Part shown: in pieces, positions 1 to 12,694 of the stretch
How the letters are laid out: each line of letters opens with the position of its first letter
How positions within the stretch are numbered: position 1 is the stretch's first letter
Source of the DNA: Chaetorhynchus papuensis
Taxonomy: Eukaryota; Chordata; Aves; Passeriformes; Rhipiduridae
Direction: 5' to 3'
NCBI GenBank assembly: GCA_013396525.1
Contig: VWYX01000258.1
Coordinates: 124,001-188,000, forward strand
DNA length: 64,000 nucleotides
Translations under genes and position numbers: made by a program
The notes under the pieces: model-generated
Told to the model about the DNA's origin: nothing
The model's input: only the letters and a program-made list of their open reading frames with translations
Database searches by the model: none

Positions 1-758
1 TAATGCACATCTGAATGTATTTAGCACTACTTTAACAACTACAGAAGAAAAGAGTTGTAGCCTTTAGCTCTTTTCTGAACTGAGCACACAGAGGTTGCGA
101 ACTATACAAAAGCTTGAATCCTTTGCAAGCTTCAGTGGAACTACCGAGATAGCAGACAACACCTCATAGGATGAGCTGGTATTGCACAACAGCTGTATAA
201 TATTACATTGCATATGTTAAACCTTCTTGGACATTTCATACTCTGCAGTAAATTTTACTCCCACAGGTAGATCTATTACAATCATTAGATTTTTTCACAT
301 GAATGCAAGTTCAGTGGATGCGGAAAATTAGTTTCTGCCTCAAGTTTTCTTGTTACCATAAGAGCAAATCACACTACGCTAGATGAATGTAGATTCCTGT
401 CATTTAACAGGACAAAGGTTTAATAAAAAACATTTATTTACTTTTATAGTTCTTTTTGTGTCTGCAGAAACTTTAATCAATAGCTACAGATTAAGTTTTT
501 CTTCTTCTTGATATATCTGTTTAATATGCCTCCAGTTTAAAAGCTTTGAATAGAAATGACTACACCAGTTTTATCACTACCACAAGGTTTCCTGTAAACT
601 ACTTAAAGCCATTCAGCCCAAAGTCACACCTTCCAGCTATAGTCATTTAATGGGGTCCAAGTTAGATCCCTTCTCTGTAGCCAAAAGTGTTTCAGCCCAC
701 CAGCCTGTTGGCTGCAGTCAGTGGATACCTTTTGCAGTCCTTGTGTTAAAGCTGTGAC
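1..758. other. Unique AT-rich non-coding DNA, nothing recognised
   Basis: No repeat tail, LTR end, RNA gene or credible coding frame can be seen. Stops are frequent in all frames. The only open stretch (624-824, minus, 66 codons) has no recognisable protein features and is what chance would give. Confidence 0.6.
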
Positions 759-1160
759 TTGATGCAGAAGAGGATTCAAGATATCTGCAAACACAGAAAA
801 GAAAACCTTCATATCAGAATACAAGGGAGCTGCATTCCAAGTTTTGCACCAGATCCTGTTTCTCTGCTGTGTCTAGTGGCTAATACCCAAAACCACTCCG
901 AGGTGGAGAGTCTGTCCCCCACCTGGTATCACCACAGCTTTATGCCTGCTAGCTCAGCCCCGTGCGAGGAGACAGCAGACAGGGTGTGGGCTCCTCCATT
1001 TGCAGAGGCTCTGGGTGCACACTGCTTGTGCCCTCTGCCCTCCAGCTGCTCTGTTCGTAGGACAGACCCCAGCCTGCTGCTTTGCACCATCATTAGAGGA
1101 AAAATGCCAATAGTTTCTTGCACCCAGAAGATAATGTGCCTAAGCCCAATTTAAAGCTGT
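759..1160. other. GC-richer patch with an unsupported 131-codon frame
   Basis: Base composition rises clearly here against AT-rich flanks. A plus frame of 131 codons (759-1154) and a 64-codon minus frame (929-1123) overlap. The plus translation is rich in Ser, Cys, Pro and His with no domain, signal peptide or family I recognise, and the start has no distinguishing context. The patch could be an old repeat, a regulatory element or an exon of a non-coding transcript. I see no LTR or CR1 landmarks in it, and I do not call a gene. Confidence 0.35.
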
Positions 1161-4100
1161 GAATTCCAACTTCACACGGACAGCTAAATCTAGGTGAAGG
1201 TGAGATTTCAGGATATGTTGTTCTTACCTCTAAAGCCATTTGCAGAATTTGCTCTTAATCCTCACTGAATTCACATTCTATTACAATTCTCCTGAAAACC
1301 CTGAGAAAGCTTTTTGTTCACTAATTGAGATCTATTTTAGCTCTAGTAGTTGTAAAAAAACATCTGTGGAGCCAAGGGCTTCTCTTATCTAGTTAGAGGT
1401 TATATTTAATATTCTGGTCAGTTGCCTTTTGCATATGGATTTGCTAGATAACAGAGCTGCCATATTACAGTAATCCAAAAATTAAGAATAATCATACACT
1501 TTGTAACATTTTAACCATTTCACTTTTACAAATGAGAATCTTTTCACTAAGGATTACCTTCCTTCCTATTAAAGCAACTGATAAAGAATTCTGCACTGCA
1601 CATAAGGTATGCCAAGCACTACTTATTCTTCCTACAATCCAAAATACTCCTGCAACTTACAAAATCATTTATAGCAGATTGTTGCAGGTAAAATGGGACA
1701 TTGCTTTTGGTCTTTCAGGCTTTGCGTGCCCTTAGGCTTGTGATTTACTATACATCCACAATTTTCAGAAGCGCTGTCTAAATTTGATATAGCTTAGTCC
1801 GTAGATGTTAAGTTTCAAACAAATCAGTTCATGTTTTTGGAGATAATTACCTGTCTTTCTATTTGCTATTGTTATTTCACACAAAGGACTAACTTCCATT
1901 CCAGAAAGGAAGACAATTTCCACACTACTGTATCAAAGAAAAGAAAAAAAACCTAGCATCTGTACTACCAGTTAACCTGTCTATAAACACAAAGGATTTC
2001 AAAATTAACTTTTTTTCAGACTGAAGTTTTCTAAAATTAAGCAACAGTAAGCAGTAAGTAGCACGGGATGTGAATTAGGACAATACAAAGAAAAGCTCCA
2101 TACAAAAGGTGGTCTTCCCAGAATGCTGCGTTTGTGATATTTTATTACTTATAAGATTTGAAGATTCCAGTAATGCTAGTTTGCCTGTACTTAATCCCCA
2201 AAGCATGAGCAGTAAGAATTGGGGTTAAAACTAAATTCTCTACTTAATAATTTTGCCAAAATAATATAGATTAAAAATTAGCCTATTTTGCCAGTCAGTT
2301 TTTGCTCATGCTTCAATCTGTCTTGACCTGTGGAACTCTCATTTTGAATTGATTTTGTGCATCAGGCTTACTGATGAGTCTGGTAAGACAACTCTGGCTT
2401 GGGTTTCATTCATTTTTAAGTCAACTGTTATGACAATTTGCAGTAATATTCACTGCTCATCAAATCCAGTTGTTTCATGTCGACTTGGTAGTTTAAACTG
2501 AAGTGATAAATAGTGAAATATTTGTAACATCAATACGAATGCTATTGCTAGTCTTTTGACAAAAGTGCTTGGCCACAGTTTGGGGATTCTGGGGTTGTTT
2601 CTACTAAGACAATGCAAGTCTATTTTTGTTTTAATCTTATTTATGCAAAGTCACTTCTACTGAAGAGTGATAGAAACTGACACAGTAATCTTCCTTCAAA
2701 AAGTATGAATTTGACAACACAATAAGTTAATTGTGTGTGAAGCTCATAAATTATTTTGCTGGGTGTATAGGACAAGATAAAGGCTTCACTGAGAACAGGG
2801 ACTCTTTGGGTATGGAGCTGCAAGATATCATTTCCTTTTATTTTTGGAACTGTGAGAACAACACAGCTTGTAGCTTATCTGGCCACTTTGAGTATGCAGC
2901 CTAAAGAACATTTACATCCAGATCAATGAGCATCTAGGGAATTTTAATTTCTAACATAAAACTTAGAAAAGGCTATCTAACACTAAAAAGCAGACATCAC
3001 ACCATGTTCTGTGTGAACATCAATGCCATTATTTCAGCGTGTTCTGTACACACCTTGGCCAGGGCTCTAATTGGCCCTGAATATCACTTGGAGTTAGTGG
3101 TAAACAGATGTCTAAGTGTCTCAGACTGAGAAAGCTCTTGGCACACAGAGAGAACAAAACCTGACATGACCACCAGCACTATATTTTACTCCCAGTGCAA
3201 ACTTGCTTCAGTGCAAGTGGTAAGCTTGCAACAGTGGTAAGCTTTGAAATCTATAGCTTGTATGTTACATAGAAACTAAAAGGACCTTTTAGGTTGTAAT
3301 TTGGATTTTTTTTCTTGACAAAGATGTATAAACTGTTGCCTAGATAAAGCATTTTCTTATGTTTTTTTATATTCTTACCATTAAATATAAGTGGTGTAGA
3401 TTACAAATATAAAAATAGACTGATTAGCTGATTTTATTTCTTTTCATGCTTTTCTGTCTAAAAGTGAATTGCAGTGTTACTATAACACAGCTTGTGAAGG
3501 TGTGTCATGCTGACATGTATCAGCCCTACCACTAATCTCATCAGCAAGGCTTCTCTGGCAACCTCCTTTCCTACAGTAATTGTCATAACCCATCATTTCA
3601 GAGAGGGAGCCTGATTCAGGTATCTGCGTGCTTATTATGCTGCCGTCCTTCAGGATATCACCACTGCAAAGATTTGAAAGCCTGAAACAGGACCAGGCAA
3701 CCCAAGCAGAACCCTGCAAACATTTACGTACTATCTTTATGTGTATATAGCTACATAAAAATTACATACAAAAATTAGAAAGGAAGCCAGTAAGTACCTC
3801 AGGAAAATACCTGCTCCAAGAGAATCAGCTGAGAACCCATAGCTACAAGCTAAAATCCCTGCTGTTCTTAAATAGACTGGAGAAGAAACAAAAAAGGTAC
3901 AATGCACAGACAAGATGATATCCCTTCCGAATTTCTGTAACTGCCTTTTGCACTGACTTAAAAGAGCTCACGGAAAGCTTTACAGCACTGCATACAACAG
4001 TGCAAAGGCACCATTTACTCCTGTGTTCCTTCTGTTGGTATGCCAGCATGCAACAGCAGTGTTCTGTGCAGCCCTGATAGATGCAGATGTCAAACAGCAG

Positions 4101-7100
4101 AATGTTATCACCTCTGCTATCCAAGGCAGGCAGGACAGACCATCAACCTGCCAGAATAACTTGGAGCTGCAATTTTAGCAATGCCCATATTGAAAAGAGA
4201 CCAATCATAAAAAAGTGATACAACTTAACTGTATAGCATGTTATGACATATATTGGTCCATTATCAGTGGAGGATTCCAATAAACAGCCCTTAGTACTCG
4301 CCTTGTGCACAAGTATTATAAGCTTGAATATTTGCAGTCACTCATTTCTGGTATTTATATGCTCAAATTTCATTTTAGGGAGGAAGATATAGGTATTTAT
4401 GTATCAGTGGAGAATTTCATTTCTAGCCATTGAAATGTGAACAGTTTAGCTGTTTCTTTGCTAAAATTGTAATAAAAATCTTTAAGAAGGTTATTTTTAA
4501 AAAATTATAATGGTAATTTTGAAAATAAACAATAGTAAATAAGAACAAGTTTCTTAAAAAGTATGAGGAGACCAAAGTATTTCTTTTGTAGTCAAAAAAA
4601 TCTGCAGAGATACACTTAAAATGAAAAATCTATTTACTAGTTCCATACAAAAAAATTCATAAAATTATGTTATGGTAACACAAATAGAATTCTTCATGCT
4701 TCCTACAGAAGAAAATTAAACTTTTGTTGAAAATTGTTTTTCCTCAGTGACATCAAATTTAACATTCTAGTCATACAGCTATACCACAGAAATGACTACT
4801 ACAGAAAAGGTATGTAATAATCCTTTTAAAATAATGGTTTACTAACAGCTATACAATGCACTCAAAAGGAATTGCGTGCTTCTTTTTCATTTTAATATGG
4901 ATAATTAAATTCAGAAATACTCATTCCTTTAATATGAGGCTATTTTTTTTAATCTATATAATAGTGGAAAAGTGATCCTATAACTTAATTTTTTTCATTC
5001 TTTTGGTACAATGCCCTATCATAAATTTCAGCTTGAGTTTTTTGAAAAACTGTCTCTATATTGCTTGGAGTTTCTATCTGATAACTCTAACCAGGTTTTC
5101 ACATACTAACTCATCAAAATGAAAATTTCCAAAACATTTGCTGTTTAAGACTCTTCAGTTTCCACTTCCTTAAGAAGGGTTGTTTTAACTTGGACTCTAT
5201 CATGAAATAGCAGAAAATTTGAAGTCTTGGAAAAATGCAATTAATTTTTACCATGAACTAGTAGGAGACATCTTCATAATACATGCAAATCAGGTGTCAG
5301 TATTTCAGAACTATGTTTTAAAATAACCCCTCAAGACATTCAGATCTGCTAAACAGCATGTTTCCACGCTGGGCAAGTAATAGGCCTTCTGATTCAAAAT
5401 GCAAGACTTTTTCAAGTTTTCCTAATTTTCTTAAGGCTGTTCTAAACTTTTCTTGTTTTAACTTCAAAATATTTCCTGGTCTATGCTGCATGTAAGCACC
5501 ACCCAGTAAACAGACAATTTTTGACTGCCATCAAAGTGAAGGTTTTCCACCCAAACATGAAAAGAATTCTCAAAGCCACACAAAGATAACACAAGAAAAG
5601 GAAGAACCAGTCAGCTAAAACAGGGATCTCCTTCAAGTGTTAATTTGCCAGGAGTCACAAAAGGTTAAGTACAAAGGACACATGACCTTCAGTTTCCCAT
5701 CTTCAACAGGTCTCCAATAAAGATGCTCTGTAAATTCCCTGTACGGATGTTCCATGCAGTTCAAGAAGAGCAAAAGTGATAAAATCAGCTGAATAAAATT
5801 CAGAAGACTTCTTTGAATTGCAAAACTTCTAGCTGAAGAACAGAGACACAGAGGATGCACGCACAGGAGATAAAGTGAAACCGTATTGTCACCTAGTGCA
5901 CCAATGTGCTGGTGATGCTGATAACAGGTAACCAAAAGTCTTCATGCCAGGGATGCAGCTTTTGAATCCTCAGTGAACCTCATTCACATGACTAACTTAT
6001 AAGTCTTTGCAGATATTTTTTACAGGATCATGTAGGAGTTCTGAAGCAAAAGAAAGGATAGAATTCACTTCTAAAAGGCATAACTGGAGAAGTGGCCTCT
6101 TTTTTCCTGCAGTTTTTTCTGATATTAGGAATATACACAGTATTCTGCTACATACAGCAGACCAGGGAAAGGCTTTACAGAAAACAGAGCTCTGTCTCTT
6201 CCCGTAAAAACAGTAGTACTAGCACACAATTAATGGTGATAAAAAGCAAACAAATTAAAGTTGTCTAGGCTTTAAAATCATAATTTTTTTTTTTTAACTT
6301 GTATGGACTCTTTAATGCATTGTGCTATACCAAAAAAGTCTTTTTTTCTTTTAACTGTGAGCATATATGATATCAAATCTTATCCTTTTAATGAATAAGG
6401 CTTTACATAGAGCATCTGAAAGGTACTTGCTTGCCATTGCCTAGTTATCTTAAAGAGAATTATTTGAATAACTAAAGGGATCCTTTAAACTTCACCATAT
6501 TTGAAGCATAGTATACAGTTTATAATATATAATAGAAGTGAAATTAAGTCATTTTTCAAGACCTTAAACTCTGTTGAACTGGTGAGGAAAATATATTAGC
6601 ATCACAGTAATATGTTCCTGCCTGTGTAACATAACAATGATGATACAACAGTTTCACAGACACTGTAGTTCCTCTCTGTGTTTCAGTCCTGTGATCTAAC
6701 TATGAGCTTCATGAAACACCAAACCATCCACGAGCAATTACAAAGGGTCTGAAGTCAGTGAGATTACATTAATTTCAAAAGAGCAAGGAATGAAAGTCAT
6801 TCTGTAATCCCTTAATCAGCATCTTCTAACGTTAAAAATTATGCTAATTTCAGCCACTCACCCACTGAAACTTACTTATGAACATAGTCATTACTAACAG
6901 ATTGCAACTAAAATTAATGACCTCAGGTTACTTTATTTTCCAAGTAGGAGGTCTAGGATATGTAGCAACCTTGTGTCGTTTTTCACCAATGTCAAATATA
7001 AAGGTCAAATAGGGGACATTTCAGAAGCCACAGCCCATAATGAATAAACGCATCCAATTTCAGGAGCCATAATCCTGAAAAGCATTTAAAATTAATGATT

Positions 7101-8246
7101 AATGACATTAGTCAATGGATGATCTTTAATAAATTTATTGACATGTGTTTAACAAAAAAGAGTAAGCAGCAACTCAAAGGTTAAAGTAGAACATAACCCA
7201 CCTTTTTAAGTCCTGCTTAGTATCTATTACTTTGAAGTGGAGGAATTAATTTATCTTCAACCTGTGTGGCACTAAATATTGAGTGAGAGATCGAGGAAAG
7301 TGTTTTCTGAGAATTAATGGAAAGAGGGTGAAGTACATTTTTTTGCTCTTTAAATTCAAATTTCTTACTTTTAATGTTCCTTTTTTGTAGTTTCTCACAC
7401 TCCCTAAGAGCAGTTACTTCTTATACCCACACACTTTCACTCTCCAGAGCTACAGCTTACACTGCGGTTCCATGAAACAGTCAATCTGATATTAAGTAGA
7501 AAGGTATCAAAGATGGAAGTAAAATAAGTCAGTTGTAAGAGACAAAGCTTTGAAAAATTCACTTTGTCTGTTCAAAAGGATTAAAAATTTTTGAAAAGCT
7601 AACTTTTTTCCATATAGACATTATTCCAGATCACATATCAGCCATTCCACTGCTGCAGAAAGCCAGCATAGAGCTCTGTGAGGTGGTCTTTGTGAACAGG
7701 AATGCAACTGTGCTATATCTGATCAACTTGAGACCATCAGGGAATTGAGTGCACAAATCCAGCAATACTGAACATAGAGACATGAATTTAATATCAGACG
7801 TTGCTTCTCTGGTACAGATTAGAGAAAACCTGAGAGAAGCTGAACTCCCCACACTATCCTTCCTATGGTTTGCATGAAAAGCTGGGGATACATTATTATT
7901 TCAGTTTCCATACTGGGTAACTTCTTCCTTAAATAGGTAAAGCAAGCTGGTGGAAGAAAAACCTGAAATTTTCTTTCAGTTCTTTAAAAGTTCCACATTT
8001 GCTTCATTTAAAGGCAAGCTGTCTGTAGAGTCTCTGATGAAAGGATAAGCAAATTGAACAGAAAGACCTAGCAAGGATCTGAGGAATAGTCATGAGTGGA
8101 AGACCCGTAGTAACACAATTAATGAAAACCTAATCAGTGAAAATTAGAGCACACTGAATCAGCTGCCTCTAAAACTATCAAGAGAAAATTATTGTTCCTG
8201 GTGTGAATCTCTCTGACATGAGTCAGCATCAGAAACTCTCTCTCAG
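1161..8246. other. Unique AT-rich non-coding DNA
   Basis: Seven kilobases of low-GC sequence with many short A and T runs and no repeat family that I recognise. Small open frames (for example 3843-4124 minus, 93 codons; 5633-5935 minus, 100 codons) lack motifs and are judged to be chance. One segment, 4748-4809, is bounded by good plus-strand splice signals and is discussed as a finding. Very old, diverged repeats could be hidden here. Confidence 0.55.
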
Positions 8247-8900
8247 AGGCCGTCAGACTAAAAAGGAGATTATTGCCTACAAGGGTACAGGATTTATCAC
8301 AAAATGGAGTGGGGAAGAGGATTTGTGGATTGTGTAAAAATTATTAAGGGATGTGTCAAGTTAACTGTGGGAATGTTCAAAGATTTTTATGGTATGCTTA
8401 AGGTAAGGACCAAAGATGGGGAAAGAGGGTGACCAAGGTGAACTGGGAGGAACAACCACCGGAAAATAGAGAGGAAACATGACAAAACCAGTTTCATGTG
8501 AACAGATAGCTAGTGAGCAGGTTTGTGTGTCCTGATCAGAGAGGGGAAGAGCTGGTTCAGGCTGACTGTGAGACTCATGGTTATGTGCATTTCTAGGGGC
8601 CAGTACAGGCACCACTCTTCATGGGGGTCTGTGTGGCCACACTCATGTCAGACATGTGTGCACAGACTGGGAGTAACTTGTGTCTGGGGACAGGGAGCCA
8701 CAGTGGCTTCACAAGCACGGCTGGGGAAACTCCCCCAGGCATTCCAGTTCACCAGGTTTGGCTGCCTCTAGCAATTTCTGCAGAAAAATTTGGAGAACTA
8801 GAAATGACCCATGTTACTACTATCACTTTTCAGAGAGATATTTCAGACAGTCACCAAATCATCTTTTGAGCTTAGCAAATTGAGAGTTGTTAATTCAAAG
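8247..8900. other. Purine-rich to GC-richer block before a CR1 tail, origin unclear
   Basis: About 8290-8520 is rich in G and A on the plus strand, and 8520-8760 is GC-richer. Both differ from the surrounding AT-rich DNA. Short overlapping frames at 8523-8883 share this GC-rich part in three frames and show no protein family. The composition suggests an old mobile-element fragment, but I find no LTR ends, polyadenylation signal or CR1 body in it, so the assignment is open. Confidence 0.3.
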
Positions 8901-9033
8901 ATTCTTCATCCTTGGAGATATTGAAAACCCAAATAGACCTGGCCCTGACCAACCTGCTGTAGGTGACACTTCTTTAATCAGGGTTTTGGACCAGGTGGTC
9001 TCTAGAGGTCCCTTCCAAACTGTGATTCTCTGA
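8901..9033 (+). mobile_element. CR1 LINE 3' end fragment
   Basis: The segment has the usual order of an avian CR1 3' end: a degraded stretch corresponding to 'ggagatattcaaaacc', then 'gacctg', 'cctgctgtaggtgacact', 'ttggaccaggtggtctctag', 'aggtcccttccaaactgtga' and the terminal 'ttctctga'. It is a severely 5'-truncated, non-coding copy inserted in plus orientation. Divergence from the usual CR1 end is substantial, so the insertion is old. The left boundary is approximate. Confidence 0.85.
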
Positions 9034-10202
9034 CAAAAAATTCTGCCCCTCTTTTCCAAATGCCCTAAAAATTATGCAGTAGAAATATAAACAAAATCTT
9101 AAGTTAAAGGTCTTAGGGAGCAGAAGGCACCTTTCAAGAATCTTTATGGTCTATATGGCCTGGACAAACAGACTCAAGCTTTCTCCATCTCTTTTGTGAA
9201 CCACACGCCTCTTCAACTGCATTAAAGCAATGATCCCAACAAATCATGTTAGATTGGTTTCCTTCCATACCACTGCCATCTTGGGGTTCAGAGCTTTTTC
9301 AGATTCATGTAATTCAAAAGGTGAAAAGATCCCGAAAAGTATAATATAAACATCTAAAACAAGATCATTATAAGTAGATAGAATTTAATCAAACTTCCTG
9401 TTTTATCATAGGGTTAGTAGAAGCCAATTTTAAATGGAAAAACTAAAACCAGAGACGATTGTCAACATACAGTACATGTTTATGGTAAAACGTTGCCTCA
9501 GGGGAGAAGCTGATACTTTCAAAAATAAAAATAAAATGGTTTTCTATAAAACCTCAACTCTTAAAATATTTATATTCCACTTGAAAAGACTTGTCTAATA
9601 AAATACTTCAAGATCAAGAGGAATCACTGAGGCATTTAGTCTGCCTTTGCACGTATCTCAAGCTAGACAATATACCAAATTATTCCTGTAGTCACATCAG
9701 TAATAAATGGGTTTGACTGAATCATACCTTTCAGAAATAAAAACACAGGACTGATCTGGAAATACCAAGAGGTGGAGAAAACACCATTTCTCTCTATAAA
9801 TAATTTCAATTGTTAACACCAGCAACAGTAAAGATGCTTTATTTCTAACCTGAATGTGTTTGATTTTAACATTCAGACATTAGTTCTTGATGTGATTTTC
9901 TCTGATAGATGAAGGAGCCTTTAATAGCCAATATTTTCCCTCCATGAAACTTAACAACTATGAATCACTCAAGATGATGGTGTAATATGCAGGAAAAAAT
10001 ACCTAGCAACTTTAAAGAAAATTTAAGAAGTGAGAAGAAACAAATCCAAACTCCTTGGTATTCTTCTGATGCCATGATTATTTTTTGCCTTTTTTATATA
10101 TACACCTTTTGTATACCCTTTTATACAGCTGTTATGTATCCCCAGTGCTTTTAGCATGCATACTTTTAATTCCTTAAGTCTGATAACTTAGCTTAGACCC
10201 AA
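9034..10202. other. Unique AT-rich non-coding DNA
   Basis: No recognisable repeat, RNA gene or coding frame between the CR1 tail and the LTR that follows. Confidence 0.55.
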
Positions 10203-10594
10203 TATTCAGTTAAGCCAGGAGACCAAACATCCTGGAGGCCTCACAGTTGGAGACCAGAAAACCCTATGCCGTCCTGAGAAACCAAGGTCTTCCCTAGAGC
10301 ATCCTGTAAACTAAGATAGGCCCATCCAGGGGGGATTCCTCAGGATGGGGGGGTTCATTCGAGCCTCTCATTGGGGATTCTTTGATAGATATGCTAATTT
10401 GCAAGGTCTATAAGTTATATACATGACCTATCATCGGGGTGCGTGCATTTCGGGGTGCAGTTCGGGGTGCATTTCGGTGTGCATTTTGGTGCAATGGTGC
10501 ACCTTTAAGCATCCCTAAATAAATACCAATGTAAAAAGCCCTTTTCCCCTTTACCCTGTCTGGCTCTTAATTTTAAGGCCAGGAAAAGGTAACA
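10203..10594 (+). mobile_element. Avian endogenous-retrovirus LTR, solo-type, copy 1
   Basis: About 390 bp with the layout of a retroviral LTR in plus orientation. A promoter-like AT box lies at 10408-10421, a polyadenylation signal AATAAA at 10518-10523, and the end is ...GGTAACA. The same family is present in minus orientation at 48969-49328, and the two copies align through their length (shared blocks include 'gtaaactaagatag', 'cctctcattg', 'gatagatatgctaatt'), which fixes the boundaries to within a few bases. Between the AT box and the poly(A) signal lies a 12-bp periodic array (10434-10501). No internal viral region or second LTR is adjacent, so this is a solo LTR or a remnant. A clear target-site duplication was not found. 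The 5' end reads TATT rather than TGTT, as expected of a decayed copy. Confidence 0.8.
10434..10501 (+). repeat. 12-bp degenerate tandem array inside LTR copy 1
   Basis: Units of the form TCGGGGTGCATT start at 10450, 10462, 10474 and, more degraded, at 10486. A longer first unit starts at 10434. The spacing is exactly 12 bp for the middle units. It contains several of the few CpGs in this part of the window. A matching but eroded 12-bp period exists in the other copy of this LTR. Confidence 0.8.
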
Positions 10595-10598
10595 CTTC

Positions 10599-10680
10599 TT
10601 TTTTTTTTTTTTTTCTTTTACTATTCAAAATCTTTTAACAATTTTTGTGGGATTTTTTTTTTTTTTTTTACTATTTGAGA
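10599..10680. repeat. Two poly-T runs with duplicated flank
   Basis: T runs at 10599-10614 and 10653-10669 are each followed by 'ttttactatt', so the pair looks like a local duplication of a T run plus its right flank. It abuts the 3' end of the LTR. Confidence 0.7.
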
Positions 10681-12694
10681 GTATCACACTACTGTTGAAA
10701 TCAAAAGTCGTCTAAACTATATATTCATGTAGACCAGAACTATCAGCCAAATCCCATATGTGTTTATTTAGGTATGAACATAGGATTGCTATTCATAAAT
10801 TGCGGAATAAAAGACTGCAGATACAGCAGAGTTTCCTATTTTTATCAGAAATTTTATCAAAAACAGAAGAAAAATGTTTTTTCTTTCTCTTGGGCAGTTT
10901 TCCTAGGAACATAATTCTGTAGAGCAGTGTGTTTAGTGGCTTATTTAGCTTTTAGCATTATTTAACTTCCAGAGAACAATCTTAAATATTGTGATTTTTG
11001 TTTCTGGACATATTGACGTGATTTTTAGTATTATTATATGAGGACACATTATTTGACAGAAAAACTGATTATATGAGATCAACACTGAAAAGAAATAGGA
11101 GTAATTTGACTTGTAATGTCTTTTAAATTGTAATATCACCCTCCATGTCAGATATTTTACTTTAGATCACCAGTGTCATTGTACTCCAGGATCTCATGGG
11201 GAAGAGAAATAAAGAAGCCTCACAAAAATATATTGTTTTAGTGATTTTTTGAATTCTTTTATTAGAACACGGGGAGACAGAACAAAAACTACCATAGTGT
11301 CATAACAAAAGAATACTAGCTATTGCACTGCTTCATTATACTTCTTGAATAGCCATTTTTTTTCAGGCTTATTCAGAAAATCATTTTCTCCGAGTATTAC
11401 AGCAGTGAGAGACAGCTCCAAGGTAAGCATATACCACAGACAACAATTAAGGCCAACTTTTAATCATACCCTTGGTTCTTTCAGCTCCTAAAAACCCATC
11501 CTTTTGGAGTAATATTTCTGGACTTTCATTAAAGAATAAGTAAAAGAAAATGTAGCTTAAGCTACAACAGAATAACAAATTATGATTAAAAACATTGTGT
11601 GACAAGACAGACAATGAATGGAGATCTTGAATTCATTTAACAATTATTGGAATAACTTTGCAATGAGAGATAAATGCATTTAAAGGCAGGAATGTGTGTA
11701 GTCATTTTTGTGTCTACCTTTAAAGATATTGTTAAACAAAGAGGTTTAAATCTGTAAATGTTCTTATTCAAATTTTATATTTGATTGAGATTTCTTATTC
11801 AAAACAAATAAGTAGGAATTGCTAAACAAAAACAAGCTAAGGTCTCCCAGTGAGAAAAAGTCATTTTGCATTCAGCAAGTTTTGACAATTACACCCAGTA
11901 AAACCAGGACAAATGGTTTAATAGAAAGGGTATTTCAGATATTGCAACCTTAGGTTTCCAGGTTCAAGAATTTACCGAATCTGTGTTTTAACTGCCTCCA
12001 CCTGTACAGGTTTTCTAAACTGTTAACCTGTTCTGTCAAGAGATAACCCACTTCTCATCCCAGAGTGAAACTTATTTTTTTCCATGAGATATTTAGAGTG
12101 AAAACATACCAAGACCCCACTTCACAGACACAGTTAGGAGCTGAAACCTTACTGAAAATGAAGTGGCTTAGGCTACTCAATGCTAGCCCCAAAATCAAAC
12201 AGAAATTAAGAAATCCAGTTACAATTGAATTGTGCCTTTAACTTTCCTTTTCCTGGCTGGACATGAGTACATATTTAATAAGGAGCAATAAATAAAATTA
12301 GATTTCTTAAGGTATATGAACATGGCTGAAGTGCTTACAGGAAATCACAGAAACTTTCCCATGTCCATCATTCATCTTACTGAATTTTGAAAGCAACTTA
12401 AAGTCATTTCAGGCAAGAATCAAAGAAAAATTGTATGCCCCTACAACACCTTGCCTCTGTTGTTAGGACATTGCTCCTGCTTTTTAAGATTTTTACAATA
12501 TAAAGGAGGCAGGACACAGCCGCAGCAGGTGAAGTTCCCCAGACCTCCAAAGAAACCACAAGGAAATATTCAGGCTAGCTTATTCCCAAACTTCCCTGGA
12601 CAGCCTCATTTATTACCTTAGCTGGATCACTTCTGTGTCTTTCTCTTTTTCTGCCTCTTCTAGATGGCTTTGAACTGGTGACAATGAATGATCT
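10681..12694. other. Unique AT-rich non-coding DNA
   Basis: No repeat family or coding frame recognised. A 56-bp segment (11367-11422) has a strong polypyrimidine-AG on its left and AAG|GTAAGC on its right and is treated as a finding, not as a gene. Confidence 0.5.

Noticed and set aside
10121..10202. Earlier TGTT at 10130 as the start of LTR copy 1
   Set aside because: Similarity to copy 2 begins only at about 10203, so the sequence before it is flanking DNA.
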